Of a stretch of DNA of 44,973 nucleotides, positions 15,308-22,463 are shown in pieces. A program made the position numbers and the translations under genes. The stretch spans positions 1 through 44,973 of the IMG/VR virus record IMGVR_UViG_3300018080_002027, one strand, 5' to 3'. Each line of letters opens with the position of its first letter. The stretch's first letter is position 1. Below the pieces are notes generated by a model. It saw only the letters and a list, made by a program, of their open reading frames with translations. It was not told where the DNA came from and did not search any database. The stretch is from a virus.

Positions 15308-15569
15308 CAGCGACTCGCCTTGCCTTGTTAGCTCTTATCAATTCGCGAACATCATTGACAGAGACACCGAGATCTTCGACATCGCCGTCGCCAAGATCTT
15401 CGCGTATCGGGCCGCCGGGCCGCGCGAACGCGTAGCCGCAAAGCCCGACCGCGTGAAACACTTCGAGCAGCGTCGACACGATCGCGACGCTGTCGTGATG
15501 CGTGCGTCGCGTATGCCGCCGCTTGAGTGTTCCTTCCTGCGTGTATTCTGTCACAGTGATCTCGATCAT
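15300..15569 (-). CDS. Hypothetical protein
   Basis: 89 residues. Begins with a strand (MIEITVTEYTQEG) and basic RRHTRRTHH, then helices. AAGGAGAGCTGACG precedes the ATG, which sits just 2 bases after the SNF2 helicase stop, so the two are likely coupled. Function unknown. Confidence 0.6.
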   Translation of the reverse strand: MIEITVTEYTQEGTLKRRHTRRTHHDSVAIVSTLLEVFHAVGLCGYAFARPGGPIREDLGDGDVEDLGVSVNDVRELIRANKARRVADE

Positions 15570-15571
15570 CG

Positions 15572-17050
15572 TCAGCTCTCCTTCGTTGCTCGCCGCTTCG
15601 CGTCGTCGAGTACGCTCTCGACGATCTCTCGTCGCTTCGCGAGTGCGGCGCATATTGTCGAGTCGACCGTCGACTCGGCGATCAGATGGACGACCGTCGT
15701 GCGGCTTTCTTGACCTGGCCGGCGAAGCCGACCGATCGCTTGATAGTACTGACCAAGCGACCATCCGCACGAGAAAAAGACGCAGTAGTTCGACCGGAGC
15801 TGAAGACCGTCGACGCCTTCGCTACCGGTCCCGATCTGCACGGCGAGCACTGGCGCGGCTCGTCGTGTTCGCTCTTCGCTCTTGTCGCGATCATCAAAGC
15901 CGTCACAATGATCGAGCCACTCGTCGAGCGATTTGTGACGGCCGCTCAGCTCGTACGCTGCTCGACACGCTCGCGCCGCCGCTCCCTTGATCTCGTCGAG
16001 ATCGTGATGGAAGCGCGCGAAGACGACGACCGGCTCTTCGGCCGGCACGTCGTCGAGCAGCTCGACAAGCGCTTCGGTCTTCTCATCACTCGTAACACGA
16101 AGCCGAACGCCGCCGGCCGGAAGCTCGTCTTCATCGAGCAAGACAAAGCCGTTCGCGATCTGCGACAGACGGAGCAGCTTGACGAGTGCGTTCGACGCTG
16201 TGATCACGCCGTCGTCGACGAGTGCACAGAACTCGCGATCGACTTCGTCGTACAGCTTGCGAGACTTTGGCGACAGCGCGAACCGCCGCTCGGTATGCGT
16301 CGCTTTCGGCAAGTCCGGTAAGACGTCGTCGAGCGTCACGCGACTCGCGATGGAATAGAAAAGCGCCTGAAGCTCTTCGAGATTCTTGAATCCCAAGACC
16401 TGTCGGTTCTCGAAGCCGCCCATCACGGCGTACCGAGCGCGAAAGCGCACGAAGCTCCAGCCGAAGACGTTTGGATCCAGAAAACGAAATTGAGCCCAGA
16501 CGTCGAGCGGCGAATGCGGCATCGGCGTCCCTGACAGACCGACGCGACGATCAGCTTGCCGAGCCAGCGCGCCGAAAAATCTCGACGCGATACCGCACGG
16601 CGACTTGATTCGATGGATCTCGTCACATGCGATCAGATGCCAGCGAACCGACGTTAGTACTGACGCGAGCGGCTTTCTCCACGCCGCGTCATAATTCACG
16701 AGCACGACGAGCGGCCGACCGAAATGCGCTTGGCGATTGATCTCGCTCTTGAGTTTGTCGGCACGCTTTGTGACCGGCTTGTCGCCGAGCGGCAAGATCT
16801 CAACGTCGAGATCTGGCGCGAAGCGAGCGAACTGCGCCGGCCAGACCGATACGACCGCTTTGGGACAAGCGATCAAGATGCGAGCCGGCTCGCCGTCGAA
16901 CGTGCGCTTCACGTACTCGACGATCGGCCGGCTCTTACCGCTGCCCATGTCCCACGCGAGATACGTCGCCGGATTGGCGCCGATCGCTTCGACGCCGAGC
17001 CGCTCTTGATGCTCCCAGATCGGTTCGATGTCGACGACGTTACTCGCCAT
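15572..17050 (-). CDS. SNF2-family SF2 helicase
   Basis: 492 residues. DNA translocase/helicase with motif I DMGSGKS near 34-40, motif Ia IACPKAVV, motif II DEIH near 143, motif III LSGTP, motif V GSEGVDGLQL and motif VI QAIGRLRRPGQ. Phage members of this family sit in replication modules and may remodel forks or partner with primases. GGAGG precedes the ATG, which lies within the QueF stop region (11-base overlap), so this helicase and QueF are translated together. Confidence 0.95.
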   Translation of the reverse strand: MASNVVDIEPIWEHQERLGVEAIGANPATYLAWDMGSGKSRPIVEYVKRTFDGEPARILIACPKAVVSVWPAQFARFAPDLDVEILPLGDKPVTKRADKLKSEINRQAHFGRPLVVLVNYDAAWRKPLASVLTSVRWHLIACDEIHRIKSPCGIASRFFGALARQADRRVGLSGTPMPHSPLDVWAQFRFLDPNVFGWSFVRFRARYAVMGGFENRQVLGFKNLEELQALFYSIASRVTLDDVLPDLPKATHTERRFALSPKSRKLYDEVDREFCALVDDGVITASNALVKLLRLSQIANGFVLLDEDELPAGGVRLRVTSDEKTEALVELLDDVPAEEPVVVFARFHHDLDEIKGAAARACRAAYELSGRHKSLDEWLDHCDGFDDRDKSEERTRRAAPVLAVQIGTGSEGVDGLQLRSNYCVFFSCGWSLGQYYQAIGRLRRPGQESRTTVVHLIAESTVDSTICAALAKRREIVESVLDDAKRRATKES

Positions 17051-17438
17051 GATGCGCTACCTCCTTCTCCCAGTGCGACGCCGTAACGACTGAGCGCATG
17101 CCGCCGCGCGGCGTCCACTGCGCCTTGACCGTCATACGACGCGGTCGGAGCAAGAGAACAAGATCGTCGAGTATCTTGTTCGTGATCTCTTCGTAGTACG
17201 CGCCGTGATTTCGGAAGCTCTGAAGATAGAACTTCAAGCTCTTCAGCTCAACGCAACGCATCGACGGCGCATACGTGATTGTAATCGTGCCGAAATCGGG
17301 ATGACCTGTCTTCGGGCAGATCGACGTGAACTCCGGCTGAACGTGCTCGATCTCGTACAATTTGCCGGCCGCTGGATTCGCGAACGTCTCGAACGTCTCG
17401 AAGCGCTGCTCGTCGGTAAGATCATCAAGAACAGGCAT
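17040..17438 (-). CDS. queF: preQ0 reductase
   Basis: NADPH-dependent reduction of the preQ0 nitrile to the aminomethyl group of preQ1. The 132-residue, single-domain form has the catalytic C41 and D48 (FTSICPKTGHPDF), the QueF motif ELKSLK at 64-69, and the downstream NHGAYYEE with its conserved His and Glu. The QueF motif argues for the reductase, not the archaeosine-forming QueF-like amidinotransferase. AAAGGAGAAGCCG precedes the ATG. It is 13 kb from the other que genes, between a Lar-like protein and the SNF2 helicase. Confidence 0.93.
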   Translation of the reverse strand: MPVLDDLTDEQRFETFETFANPAAGKLYEIEHVQPEFTSICPKTGHPDFGTITITYAPSMRCVELKSLKFYLQSFRNHGAYYEEITNKILDDLVLLLRPRRMTVKAQWTPRGGMRSVVTASHWEKEVAHHGE

Positions 17439-17790
17439 CGGCTTCTCCTTTCTTTGCGAGCTGTCGCTTCAAGTCGACGGCGACGCTTCTCGCTCTTGCG
17501 AGTTCGGTCTTTACCTCGACCGCAATCTCGCGAGCATTGATCAGCGATTGGGCGAGATCTCGCTCAGTGCGCGTCGCTGGCCGATGAGCAGATGTCTCAA
17601 TATCGACGATCGCGTTCCATATCGTGACAAGCGTCTCGCCGATCGTCGTAAACGGTACGCGAAGCGACCGTCTGCATTCGACGCAGTAGATCGCCGGCTG
17701 ATAATACTCGTCGACGACGCGCGGCGCCGAGCCGCACGTCGGACACGCGGCAAGCTTCTCCGCGAGTTCTTTCAAGTACACGTCAGACAT
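17425..17790 (-). CDS. Lar-like zinc-ribbon protein
   Basis: 121 residues. ACPTCGSAPRV, YCVECR and a following TIWNAIVD match the pattern of phage Lar-family restriction alleviation proteins (CPxCG...CxxC...A...WN). Known Lar modulates host type I restriction and modification. The C-terminal half is a coiled coil not usual in Lar. AGGAGTCGATACA precedes the ATG. It overlaps QueF by 14 bases, putting two possible anti-restriction genes together. Confidence 0.65.
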   Translation of the reverse strand: MSDVYLKELAEKLAACPTCGSAPRVVDEYYQPAIYCVECRRSLRVPFTTIGETLVTIWNAIVDIETSAHRPATRTERDLAQSLINAREIAVEVKTELARARSVAVDLKRQLAKKGEADACS

Positions 17791-17824
17791 TGTATCGACT
17801 CCTGAGATGAAGATGGTCGCCGCC

Positions 17825-17857
17825 GTCGGCTCGGCGCTTGCGAGCAACCGAGCCGAC
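17825..17857. repeat. Long intergenic hairpin
   Basis: Perfect 10-bp stem GTCGGCTCGG/CCGAGCCGAC, with a second small stem inside the loop (TTGC/GCAA). It lies between the DUF932-like stop and the Lar-like gene. No T-tract follows on the minus strand, so an RNA-processing or attenuation role is more likely than simple termination. Confidence 0.65.
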
Positions 17858-17879
17858 GAACGAGCGACCCGAGCGTGAA

Positions 17880-19103
17880 CTATGCGGCGACGACGGCCGG
17901 CGATGCGATGATCTTGCCAGCAACGTCTTCGAGACCAGACGCGACGTCAGGATCATCGTGATCCTGAGCGTGCCGAGCGACAGCTTGAGAGAGACCGAAC
18001 GCGGTCCGATCGTAGTCGCTCAGAAAGTGTTCGAGTATCGCGTCCTTGCTGTCTTCGGTCAGATCATTCGCTTTGACGACATGCTCGACGGCGATCTTCG
18101 GCGATTCGATCTCAACGCTTGCCGCCGACTTGCACTTCGCGACGATCGCCTTGAATCGCTCGGGATCGAACGCGCCGCGAACGGCGTCGCGCGCCCTCGC
18201 GTACACGGCTCTCGATTCGAGCGCCTTCGTCTCGTCGCTATACAAGCCGACGTCGAGTTTTCCGCCGAGATGCACCTTCGCGAGCACGTCTTCGACGGTC
18301 GCGAGATTGAAGCATATCCCACACATGATACCGAGACGCACGTCGAAGCCGCCGTGACCTGTCTCGCTGTTCGAGATCGTGACTGACGGAAAGACCGTGC
18401 CGGGACCGCCGGGAAGTTCGCCTTCGCTCTTAGCGCCGACCTTCGAGAGATACTCCGGCGAGCCGAGCCCGCCGATGTACCAGTTCCCCGCCTTGTCACG
18501 ACGCGCGTCGATCGCGTCGAAGAGCTGCCGCGAGATGAGCTTGATCTTCATCGAACGATCGCTCAGCGACGCTTCGAGCACTTCGCCGCCGTTCTTGCGA
18601 GCGACGTCGAGACACTCGAACGCGACGTCGTAGTGATCGAGCACGCGATACGAGTTCGACAAAACGGCGCGAACCTGATCGTCAAGCGCTCGCACGAGCC
18701 AGCGCTTTGGCTTGTCGACCATCAGACCGCCGAGCAAGTCTTCGGCGCGGTACGGCCGAAGCTTCAAGAGCTGATCCCAAAACGGCGCGGGGATCTTCGG
18801 CTCAACGCGTGCGCAGATCTGACGAACCGCTTGCGGCTTCATCGGCAAGCCGTGCTCGCCGAGAAGCTCCTTCTCTTGTGCGCCGTTCGGCATGAGCATC
18901 ACACCATGACCAAGAGTCGACGACTCTGATCCCTGATCGACGCGCACTAGAACCGACGGCCGCATTGAACGCGAGTCGGCGACGAAGTCGAGCTTCGTCT
19001 CTTTCTGGCGTTCGAGTTCAGCGACCATCTCGGCGAGACGGCCGCGCCCCTTCCACTGAGAGCTGCCATACTCTCCCACAATGTTTTCGTTATCTTGACT
19101 CAT
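17880..19103 (-). CDS. DUF932-family phage/plasmid protein
   Basis: 407 residues. The centre (LLVDKPKRWLVRALDDQVRAVLSNSYRVLDHYDV type segment, then FPSVTISNSETGHGG and GIMCGICFNL) matches the DUF932 family common on phages and conjugative plasmids; its biochemical role is not established, though it often lies with recombination and ssDNA genes. GAGGAG is 7 bases before ATG 19103 (another ATG is adjacent). First gene of the unit that includes Lar-like, QueF and SNF2. Confidence 0.8.
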   Translation of the reverse strand: MSQDNENIVGEYGSSQWKGRGRLAEMVAELERQKETKLDFVADSRSMRPSVLVRVDQGSESSTLGHGVMLMPNGAQEKELLGEHGLPMKPQAVRQICARVEPKIPAPFWDQLLKLRPYRAEDLLGGLMVDKPKRWLVRALDDQVRAVLSNSYRVLDHYDVAFECLDVARKNGGEVLEASLSDRSMKIKLISRQLFDAIDARRDKAGNWYIGGLGSPEYLSKVGAKSEGELPGGPGTVFPSVTISNSETGHGGFDVRLGIMCGICFNLATVEDVLAKVHLGGKLDVGLYSDETKALESRAVYARARDAVRGAFDPERFKAIVAKCKSAASVEIESPKIAVEHVVKANDLTEDSKDAILEHFLSDYDRTAFGLSQAVARHAQDHDDPDVASGLEDVAGKIIASPAVVAA

Positions 19104-19124
19104 CATCACGCTCCTCGATGCGAC

Positions 19125-19168
19125 AAAAAAAGACCGAGACCGCTCGACGCGTGTCGAGTCAATCTCGG
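19125..19168 (-). terminator. Intrinsic terminator
   Basis: On the minus strand a stem of CCGAGA/TCTCGG with an inner CTCGAC/GTCGAG stem is followed by TTTTTTT (complement of 19125-19131). It ends transcription coming from the 19264-20523 gene. Confidence 0.85.
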
Positions 19169-19263
19169 CCATTGAATACGCTTCGGGATTCTCATCAGCT
19201 CACGCTCTCTTGTTCGATGCTTCGGTGCTTCGGTGCGCATTATCGCCGATCTGAGCGAAACCG

Positions 19264-20523
19264 TCAAGCGTACCGAAGGCCGCGAAGCGAGAGCCAGCGA
19301 CGACCAACGATCACGCCGCCGAGCACGATCGCGACGACGCTACCGCCGACCGCGACCGAAGACGCGCACGACTTCGTATCCGGCGGCGGCGCCGGCTTAC
19401 CTGGCGATTGCTTTCGACCATCGCGAAGACCTTCGACGAGCGCCTTGAACGCTTTCCACTGTCCCGACCATCGCTTCGCCGTCATTTTCGTCGGCGGATT
19501 GATCGGCCAGACGCCGACGAGCGGCTCGCGTGCCGTGCCGGCCGCGAAGCCTTTGCCGTAATTCACGGCAGGGTCGACGCCGTCGATCTCTCGTCGCGTC
19601 TCACCGTCGAACGTCAAGCTTACCCACGGCGTAACGAGTGCTCGCTTCGTATGATTGAACGCGAGCGTCTCGCGAAGACGCTCGACGGCCGCTTGAGAGT
19701 TGCCGTACTCCGAGAACGACGCCGTCCAAAAGAACGGGAACGGCTCGGCGTACCAGGGAGACGACTGCCATCGCCCGAGATTGTCTTGCCTCCAGCCGGT
19801 TTGCCAGCCGATCATCGGACACGCCGCGAAGTCCAGGCCGTGCCGAAGTGCGTTCAGCGCGTCGCGATGAAGCTCGTCGAGCTTGCGATCGTGCGCTTCG
19901 AGAGAGCCGCACGCCGAACAGTTCGAGAACGTGATCGGATCGAGATACCAAGTACGGCCGACGGCGACGTACGCCGTCTCGCAGGAATTGTATATCGCCG
20001 CGATGCGCTCGCGACGAAGACCAGCTTCTCGAAGCGATCGGCCGTTCGCCTCGTGCCTCGCGACGACCATGCGAGACGCCGGCCGGCCGGCGCAATACAT
20101 CAGACGCGCACGCGAGACGCTGTTCGGCGGCTCGTGAGCGAAAACGATCTCGCCGTCGTGACAGTAGTTCGGATCGCCGATCTGATGAGCCTTCAACAGA
20201 CCGAACGGCGAGAGCGAATTCGTCTGAATGATCGTCTTGATCTTCTCTCGCTCGAACAGCTCAGCCAAGACGCGAAGATACGCGTCGTCGCGCTTCCATC
20301 GCTCGCAATGCGTCGTCGCTAGTGTGACAAGACCGGCGACGCGCGACGTCTCCCGATATATCGACAAGCCGTCGGCGGCGCCCCAGAAACCGAAGTTCCA
20401 CTGAATCGTGATCGCCGGCGACTTGCCGTCATACTTGCCGAGCTGCCGAAGCATCGGCCGCGGATCGTCGTACCCGTTCGGCAACGTCGTCGCCGTCACA
20501 ATCGCCAAGATCATCGAGATCAT
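19264..20523 (-). CDS. Signal-peptide and TM-anchored 419-aa protein
   Basis: 419 residues. A short hydrophobic N-terminus (MISMILAIVTATT) may be a signal sequence; a single helix near 390-412 (VAVGGSVVAIVLGGVIVG) is followed by Arg-rich residues, so the bulk would face outside with the tail inside. The ectodomain is rich in Trp, His and Tyr and alternates strands and helices like a TIM barrel; I name no enzyme family. AAAGGAGAACGACCG precedes the ATG. It has its own terminators on both sides, like an independently expressed cargo gene. A surface-modifying or exclusion protein, or an unrecognised lysis enzyme, are possible. Confidence 0.65.
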   Translation of the reverse strand: MISMILAIVTATTLPNGYDDPRPMLRQLGKYDGKSPAITIQWNFGFWGAADGLSIYRETSRVAGLVTLATTHCERWKRDDAYLRVLAELFEREKIKTIIQTNSLSPFGLLKAHQIGDPNYCHDGEIVFAHEPPNSVSRARLMYCAGRPASRMVVARHEANGRSLREAGLRRERIAAIYNSCETAYVAVGRTWYLDPITFSNCSACGSLEAHDRKLDELHRDALNALRHGLDFAACPMIGWQTGWRQDNLGRWQSSPWYAEPFPFFWTASFSEYGNSQAAVERLRETLAFNHTKRALVTPWVSLTFDGETRREIDGVDPAVNYGKGFAAGTAREPLVGVWPINPPTKMTAKRWSGQWKAFKALVEGLRDGRKQSPGKPAPPPDTKSCASSVAVGGSVVAIVLGGVIVGRRWLSLRGLRYA

Positions 20524-20550
20524 CGGTCGTTCTCCTTTCGATCAGCGCAC

Positions 20551-20585
20551 AAAAAAAGCCGCCGCCGAGATCACTCGGCGACGGC
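20551..20585 (-). terminator. Intrinsic terminator
   Basis: A 12-bp stem (GCCGTCGCCGAG/CTCGGCGGCGGC, one G-T pair, TGAT loop) followed on the minus strand by seven T. Strong and classical. It ends the unit of the HTH gene upstream and isolates the 19264-20523 gene. Confidence 0.92.
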
Positions 20586-20609
20586 CAGCTAAGAAAAAAG
20601 CACCCCAGG

Positions 20610-20816
20610 CTATTGCGTCGAACGTCGACCGCTGCTCTTGAGCGGTTTGCCGTTCGGCCATCGTCTTCGAACCTCCTTCTCGCTGACGAGTATGATCCCC
20701 GCGACGTTGTAGCCTGTCAAGTGCTCATGCTTAATCGCGGCGTGAACCGTGCCGCGACCGACGCCGGCGAGATCGCCGGCCTCGCTCTGACGTATCAGAT
20801 CACTTGGGAACTTCAT
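20610..20816 (-). CDS. Small HTH DNA-binding protein
   Basis: 68 residues. LIRQSEAGDLAGVGRGTVHAAI reads as a helix-turn-helix of the MerR/excisionase type, followed by a wing (YNVAGIILVSEKEVRRRW). It may be a transcription factor or excisionase-like protein; no integrase is present in the window. GAAGGAG precedes ATG 20816; an earlier ATG (20822) lies on the Shine-Dalgarno sequence and is unlikely. Confidence 0.75.
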   Translation of the reverse strand: MKFPSDLIRQSEAGDLAGVGRGTVHAAIKHEHLTGYNVAGIILVSEKEVRRRWPNGKPLKSSGRRSTQ

Positions 20817-20838
20817 CGGCATCTCCTTCAGTCTTGAC

Positions 20839-20875
20839 GAGTCGGCTCGGTATCAGATAGGATACCGAGCGACTC
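20839..20875. repeat. 15-bp bulged hairpin
   Basis: GCTCGGTATC (20845-20854) pairs perfectly with GATACCGAGC (20861-20870), and the stem extends by GAGTC/GACTC past one bulged G. Loop AGATAG. It lies immediately upstream of the HTH gene's ribosome site, so it is well placed as an operator for that protein or an RNA attenuator. Confidence 0.7.
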
Positions 20876-20888
20876 ATCATCAGCTCGC

Positions 20889-20925
20889 AGCAAAGCCGGT
20901 CACGATCATCGCGGCCGGCTTTGCT
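20889..20925. repeat. 11-bp perfect hairpin
   Basis: AGCAAAGCCGG (20889-20899) and CCGGCTTTGCT (20915-20925) are perfect inverted repeats with a 15-base loop. It directly follows the stop of the 20929-21174 gene. There is no T-run after it on the minus strand. Confidence 0.7.
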
Positions 20926-20928
20926 CAT

Positions 20929-21174
20929 TTAGGTCGACGCAGCAGCCAAGACCGCCGCAAAGTCGACGCCAGTCTTGATCCGACGGCGAAAGCGTTGCGC
21001 CGAGTGAACCTTGACCGTACGGCCAGTCGCTTGATTGATACAGGTCCACTCGCGGTACATCTTATCGTCGGCGCTTCGATTCCAGCATCGATACGACTGA
21101 ACGTATAGAATGGTCAGGATACCGCCGACTCTCGCACAGTACCGACCGCCGACTTCGATTTCTTTCGCCTTCAT
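20929..21174 (-). CDS. Hypothetical basic protein
   Basis: 81 residues. Beta-rich N-terminus (KEIEVGGRYCARVGGILTILYV) with several Trp and Tyr, then a basic QRFRRRIK stretch and a helical end. It could be a small barrel that binds nucleic acid. AAGGGAATCGATCTG precedes the ATG; start overlaps the upstream stop (TGATG). Confidence 0.6.
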   Translation of the reverse strand: MKAKEIEVGGRYCARVGGILTILYVQSYRCWNRSADDKMYREWTCINQATGRTVKVHSAQRFRRRIKTGVDFAAVLAAAST

Positions 21175-21473
21175 CAGATCGATTCCCTTCCTGCAAACGA
21201 CGGCGCGAAATACTCAGCGACGTCGGCCTTGAACTTCACGCGGCTCGACTCGTCGGCCTTCCAGGTTGCGTCGCACTCATCGAACTCGACGTCGATCTGA
21301 TCGCCGTACCGAACATCTCTCACGGTTGCGTACGGCACGCCATCGACGACGACGACCTCGATGACCTCGCAATTCGTTCGGCCGTCGGCCGACTCGACCT
21401 CGATGATCTCTCCTTCTTCAAGATCGCACGCTTCGGCAATACGCCGTTCCAGCTCTTGCTTCATTCGACTCAT
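21174..21473 (-). CDS. Hypothetical acidic protein, first gene of early unit
   Basis: 99 residues, acidic, beginning with a short amphipathic helix (MKQELERRIAEAC) then beta strands (EIIEVES, CEVIEVVVVDGVPYATV). AAGGAGAACGAGCG precedes the ATG. It is the first gene downstream of the promoter at 21622-21650, with a leader of about 140 bases. Early phage proteins of this sort often bind host factors; family unknown. Confidence 0.65.
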   Translation of the reverse strand: MSRMKQELERRIAEACDLEEGEIIEVESADGRTNCEVIEVVVVDGVPYATVRDVRYGDQIDVEFDECDATWKADESSRVKFKADVAEYFAPSFAGRESI

Positions 21474-21621
21474 CGCTCGTTCTCCTTGGTACGTCGTTCA
21501 CGCTCTCGGCCGACGACATCGCCGGCCGCTTGTTCGATGCCAGCTCACGCGAGAAGAGCCGACCGCTCTGCTCGTTTCGCTGGCCGCTGTTCACTTGTCA
21601 AAGATCATCGAACTGACTGCT

Positions 21622-21650
21622 ATTTTAGACAGTATCGAAAACCCTGTCCA
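21622..21650 (-). promoter_or_regulatory. Sigma70-like promoter
   Basis: On the minus strand: -35 TGGACA (21645-21650), a 17-bp spacer, and -10 TAAAAT (21622-21627) followed by AGCAGTCAG. The start point would be near 21615, serving the genes leftward from 21473. The 12 bases around the -10 recur exactly upstream of the small terminase gene. Confidence 0.7.
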
Positions 21651-21674
21651 GAGAACTTTAGACAAAATCGAAAA
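21624..21674. repeat. Two 18-bp direct repeats, 33 bp apart
   Basis: TTTAGACAGTATCGAAAA (21624-21641) and TTTAGACAAAATCGAAAA (21657-21674) differ at two positions. The 33-bp spacing is about three helical turns, so two proteins would bind on the same face of the DNA. The left copy overlaps the -10 element. Confidence 0.8.
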
Positions 21675-21924
21675 AGAGTGAGGATCCTCATTCCTGACTG
21701 TTTGTCTCGTGTTTGTATGTCGAGAAACGTACGCGCTCGCTGGAACCGTTCTGAGCGGCTCTCTTTCTGGCCCACCTAATGGAGCCGGCGACGACTTTGA
21801 TCGCCATACGCGGCGACTGAGCGGCTCCAGCGAGCCGTGAGCCGTCTCGCAGCCCGCCAAGCCGCGATCGCCGGCCGACATCGCCGGTCCAGAAATTTCG
21901 AAAAATCTCAGATTTGGATCTCAG

Positions 21925-22113
21925 TCAGATCTCGCCGGCCGGCTCGAATAGCGTCTCGATCGGTATCGTCAGCGAACCGTCTTCGTCGACGTCAAGTTCG
22001 ATCGCCGGCATGTGATACCGCCGATCGCGATCCTCGCACGTCATCTTGACGCCGGCCAGCGAGCAAGCGACGACGAGCAACGTGATCGTTCGCGCTTGTC
22101 GATGATCTTGCAT
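21925..22113 (-). CDS. Small putative lipoprotein
   Basis: 62 residues. TITLLVVACS is a good lipobox with Cys17 as the lipidation site. The mature part is short, acidic and strand-rich (ELDVDEDGSLTIPIETLFEP). The start lies 8 bases after the upstream stop without a clear Shine-Dalgarno sequence. Last gene of the tail-side region before the control region. Confidence 0.55.
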   Translation of the reverse strand: MQDHRQARTITLLVVACSLAGVKMTCEDRDRRYHMPAIELDVDEDGSLTIPIETLFEPAGEI

Positions 22114-22121
22114 AGAGTGTC

Positions 22122-22463
22122 TCACTGATCGCACGGCAACGACGGATTAGCCTGTCGCGATTGGAACGCAGCAACGCGCCTTGCTTGATCCTCATCGCTG
22201 CATGACAAGCACAAGAGACCATCACCGATCAGCCGATCTCCACACATGCGCTGCGCGCCGCCGTCGCGACAATTCGGCGACTCGACGAGATTGCGAATTG
22301 GGCACTCGCGAACCATCGTCGCAAGATCCCATCGATCATCAGGACATGAACGCATTCGCTCGATCGGCTTGCGACGATCGCCGCATCGCGCAACACCCCG
22401 TCCCCGCGTAAACCATACGCGAGCACAGCCGACAGATCGACACAATGTTGACTTGTCTACCAT
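22122..22463 (-). CDS. Cys-rich hypothetical protein
   Basis: 113 residues with about eleven Cys spread along the chain (for example RSVGC, RCGD, RECPIRN, CGDRLIGDGLLCLSC), suggesting several zinc sites or, less likely, disulfides. The ATG lies inside the last codons of the upstream gene (7-base overlap). It resembles the preceding Cys-rich protein only in composition. Function unknown. Confidence 0.5.
   Translation of the reverse strand: MVDKSTLCRSVGCARVWFTRGRGVARCGDRRKPIERMRSCPDDRWDLATMVRECPIRNLVESPNCRDGGAQRMCGDRLIGDGLLCLSCSDEDQARRVAAFQSRQANPSLPCDQ

Larger units (their letters stand above)
21474..21924. other. 451-base non-coding control region
   Basis: Contains the promoter at 21622-21650, two 18-base repeats, a 12-bp palindrome TGAGGATCCTCA (about 21679-21690) and, further right, an imperfect inverted repeat pairing the CGCTGGAACCG region (about 21738) with CGGCTCCAGCG (about 21821), plus a direct repeat CTGAGCGGCTC. 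The density of structure would also fit a replication origin. A 96-codon open reading frame here has no ribosome site and owes its repeated SILSK motif to the DNA repeats. Confidence 0.6.

Noticed and set aside
19122-19172. Upstream extension of the DUF932-like protein
   Set aside because: The extension runs through the terminator stem and T-tract, and ATG 19103/19106 has GAGGAG.
20610-20816. HTH protein as evidence of a temperate phage
   Set aside because: No integrase, attachment-site-like repeat or CI-type repressor accompanies it, so it is read as a regulator only.
21591-21881. 96-codon reading frame on the minus strand in the control region
   Set aside because: No ribosome site, atypical residues, and its repeated SILSK motif comes from the 33-bp-spaced DNA repeats.
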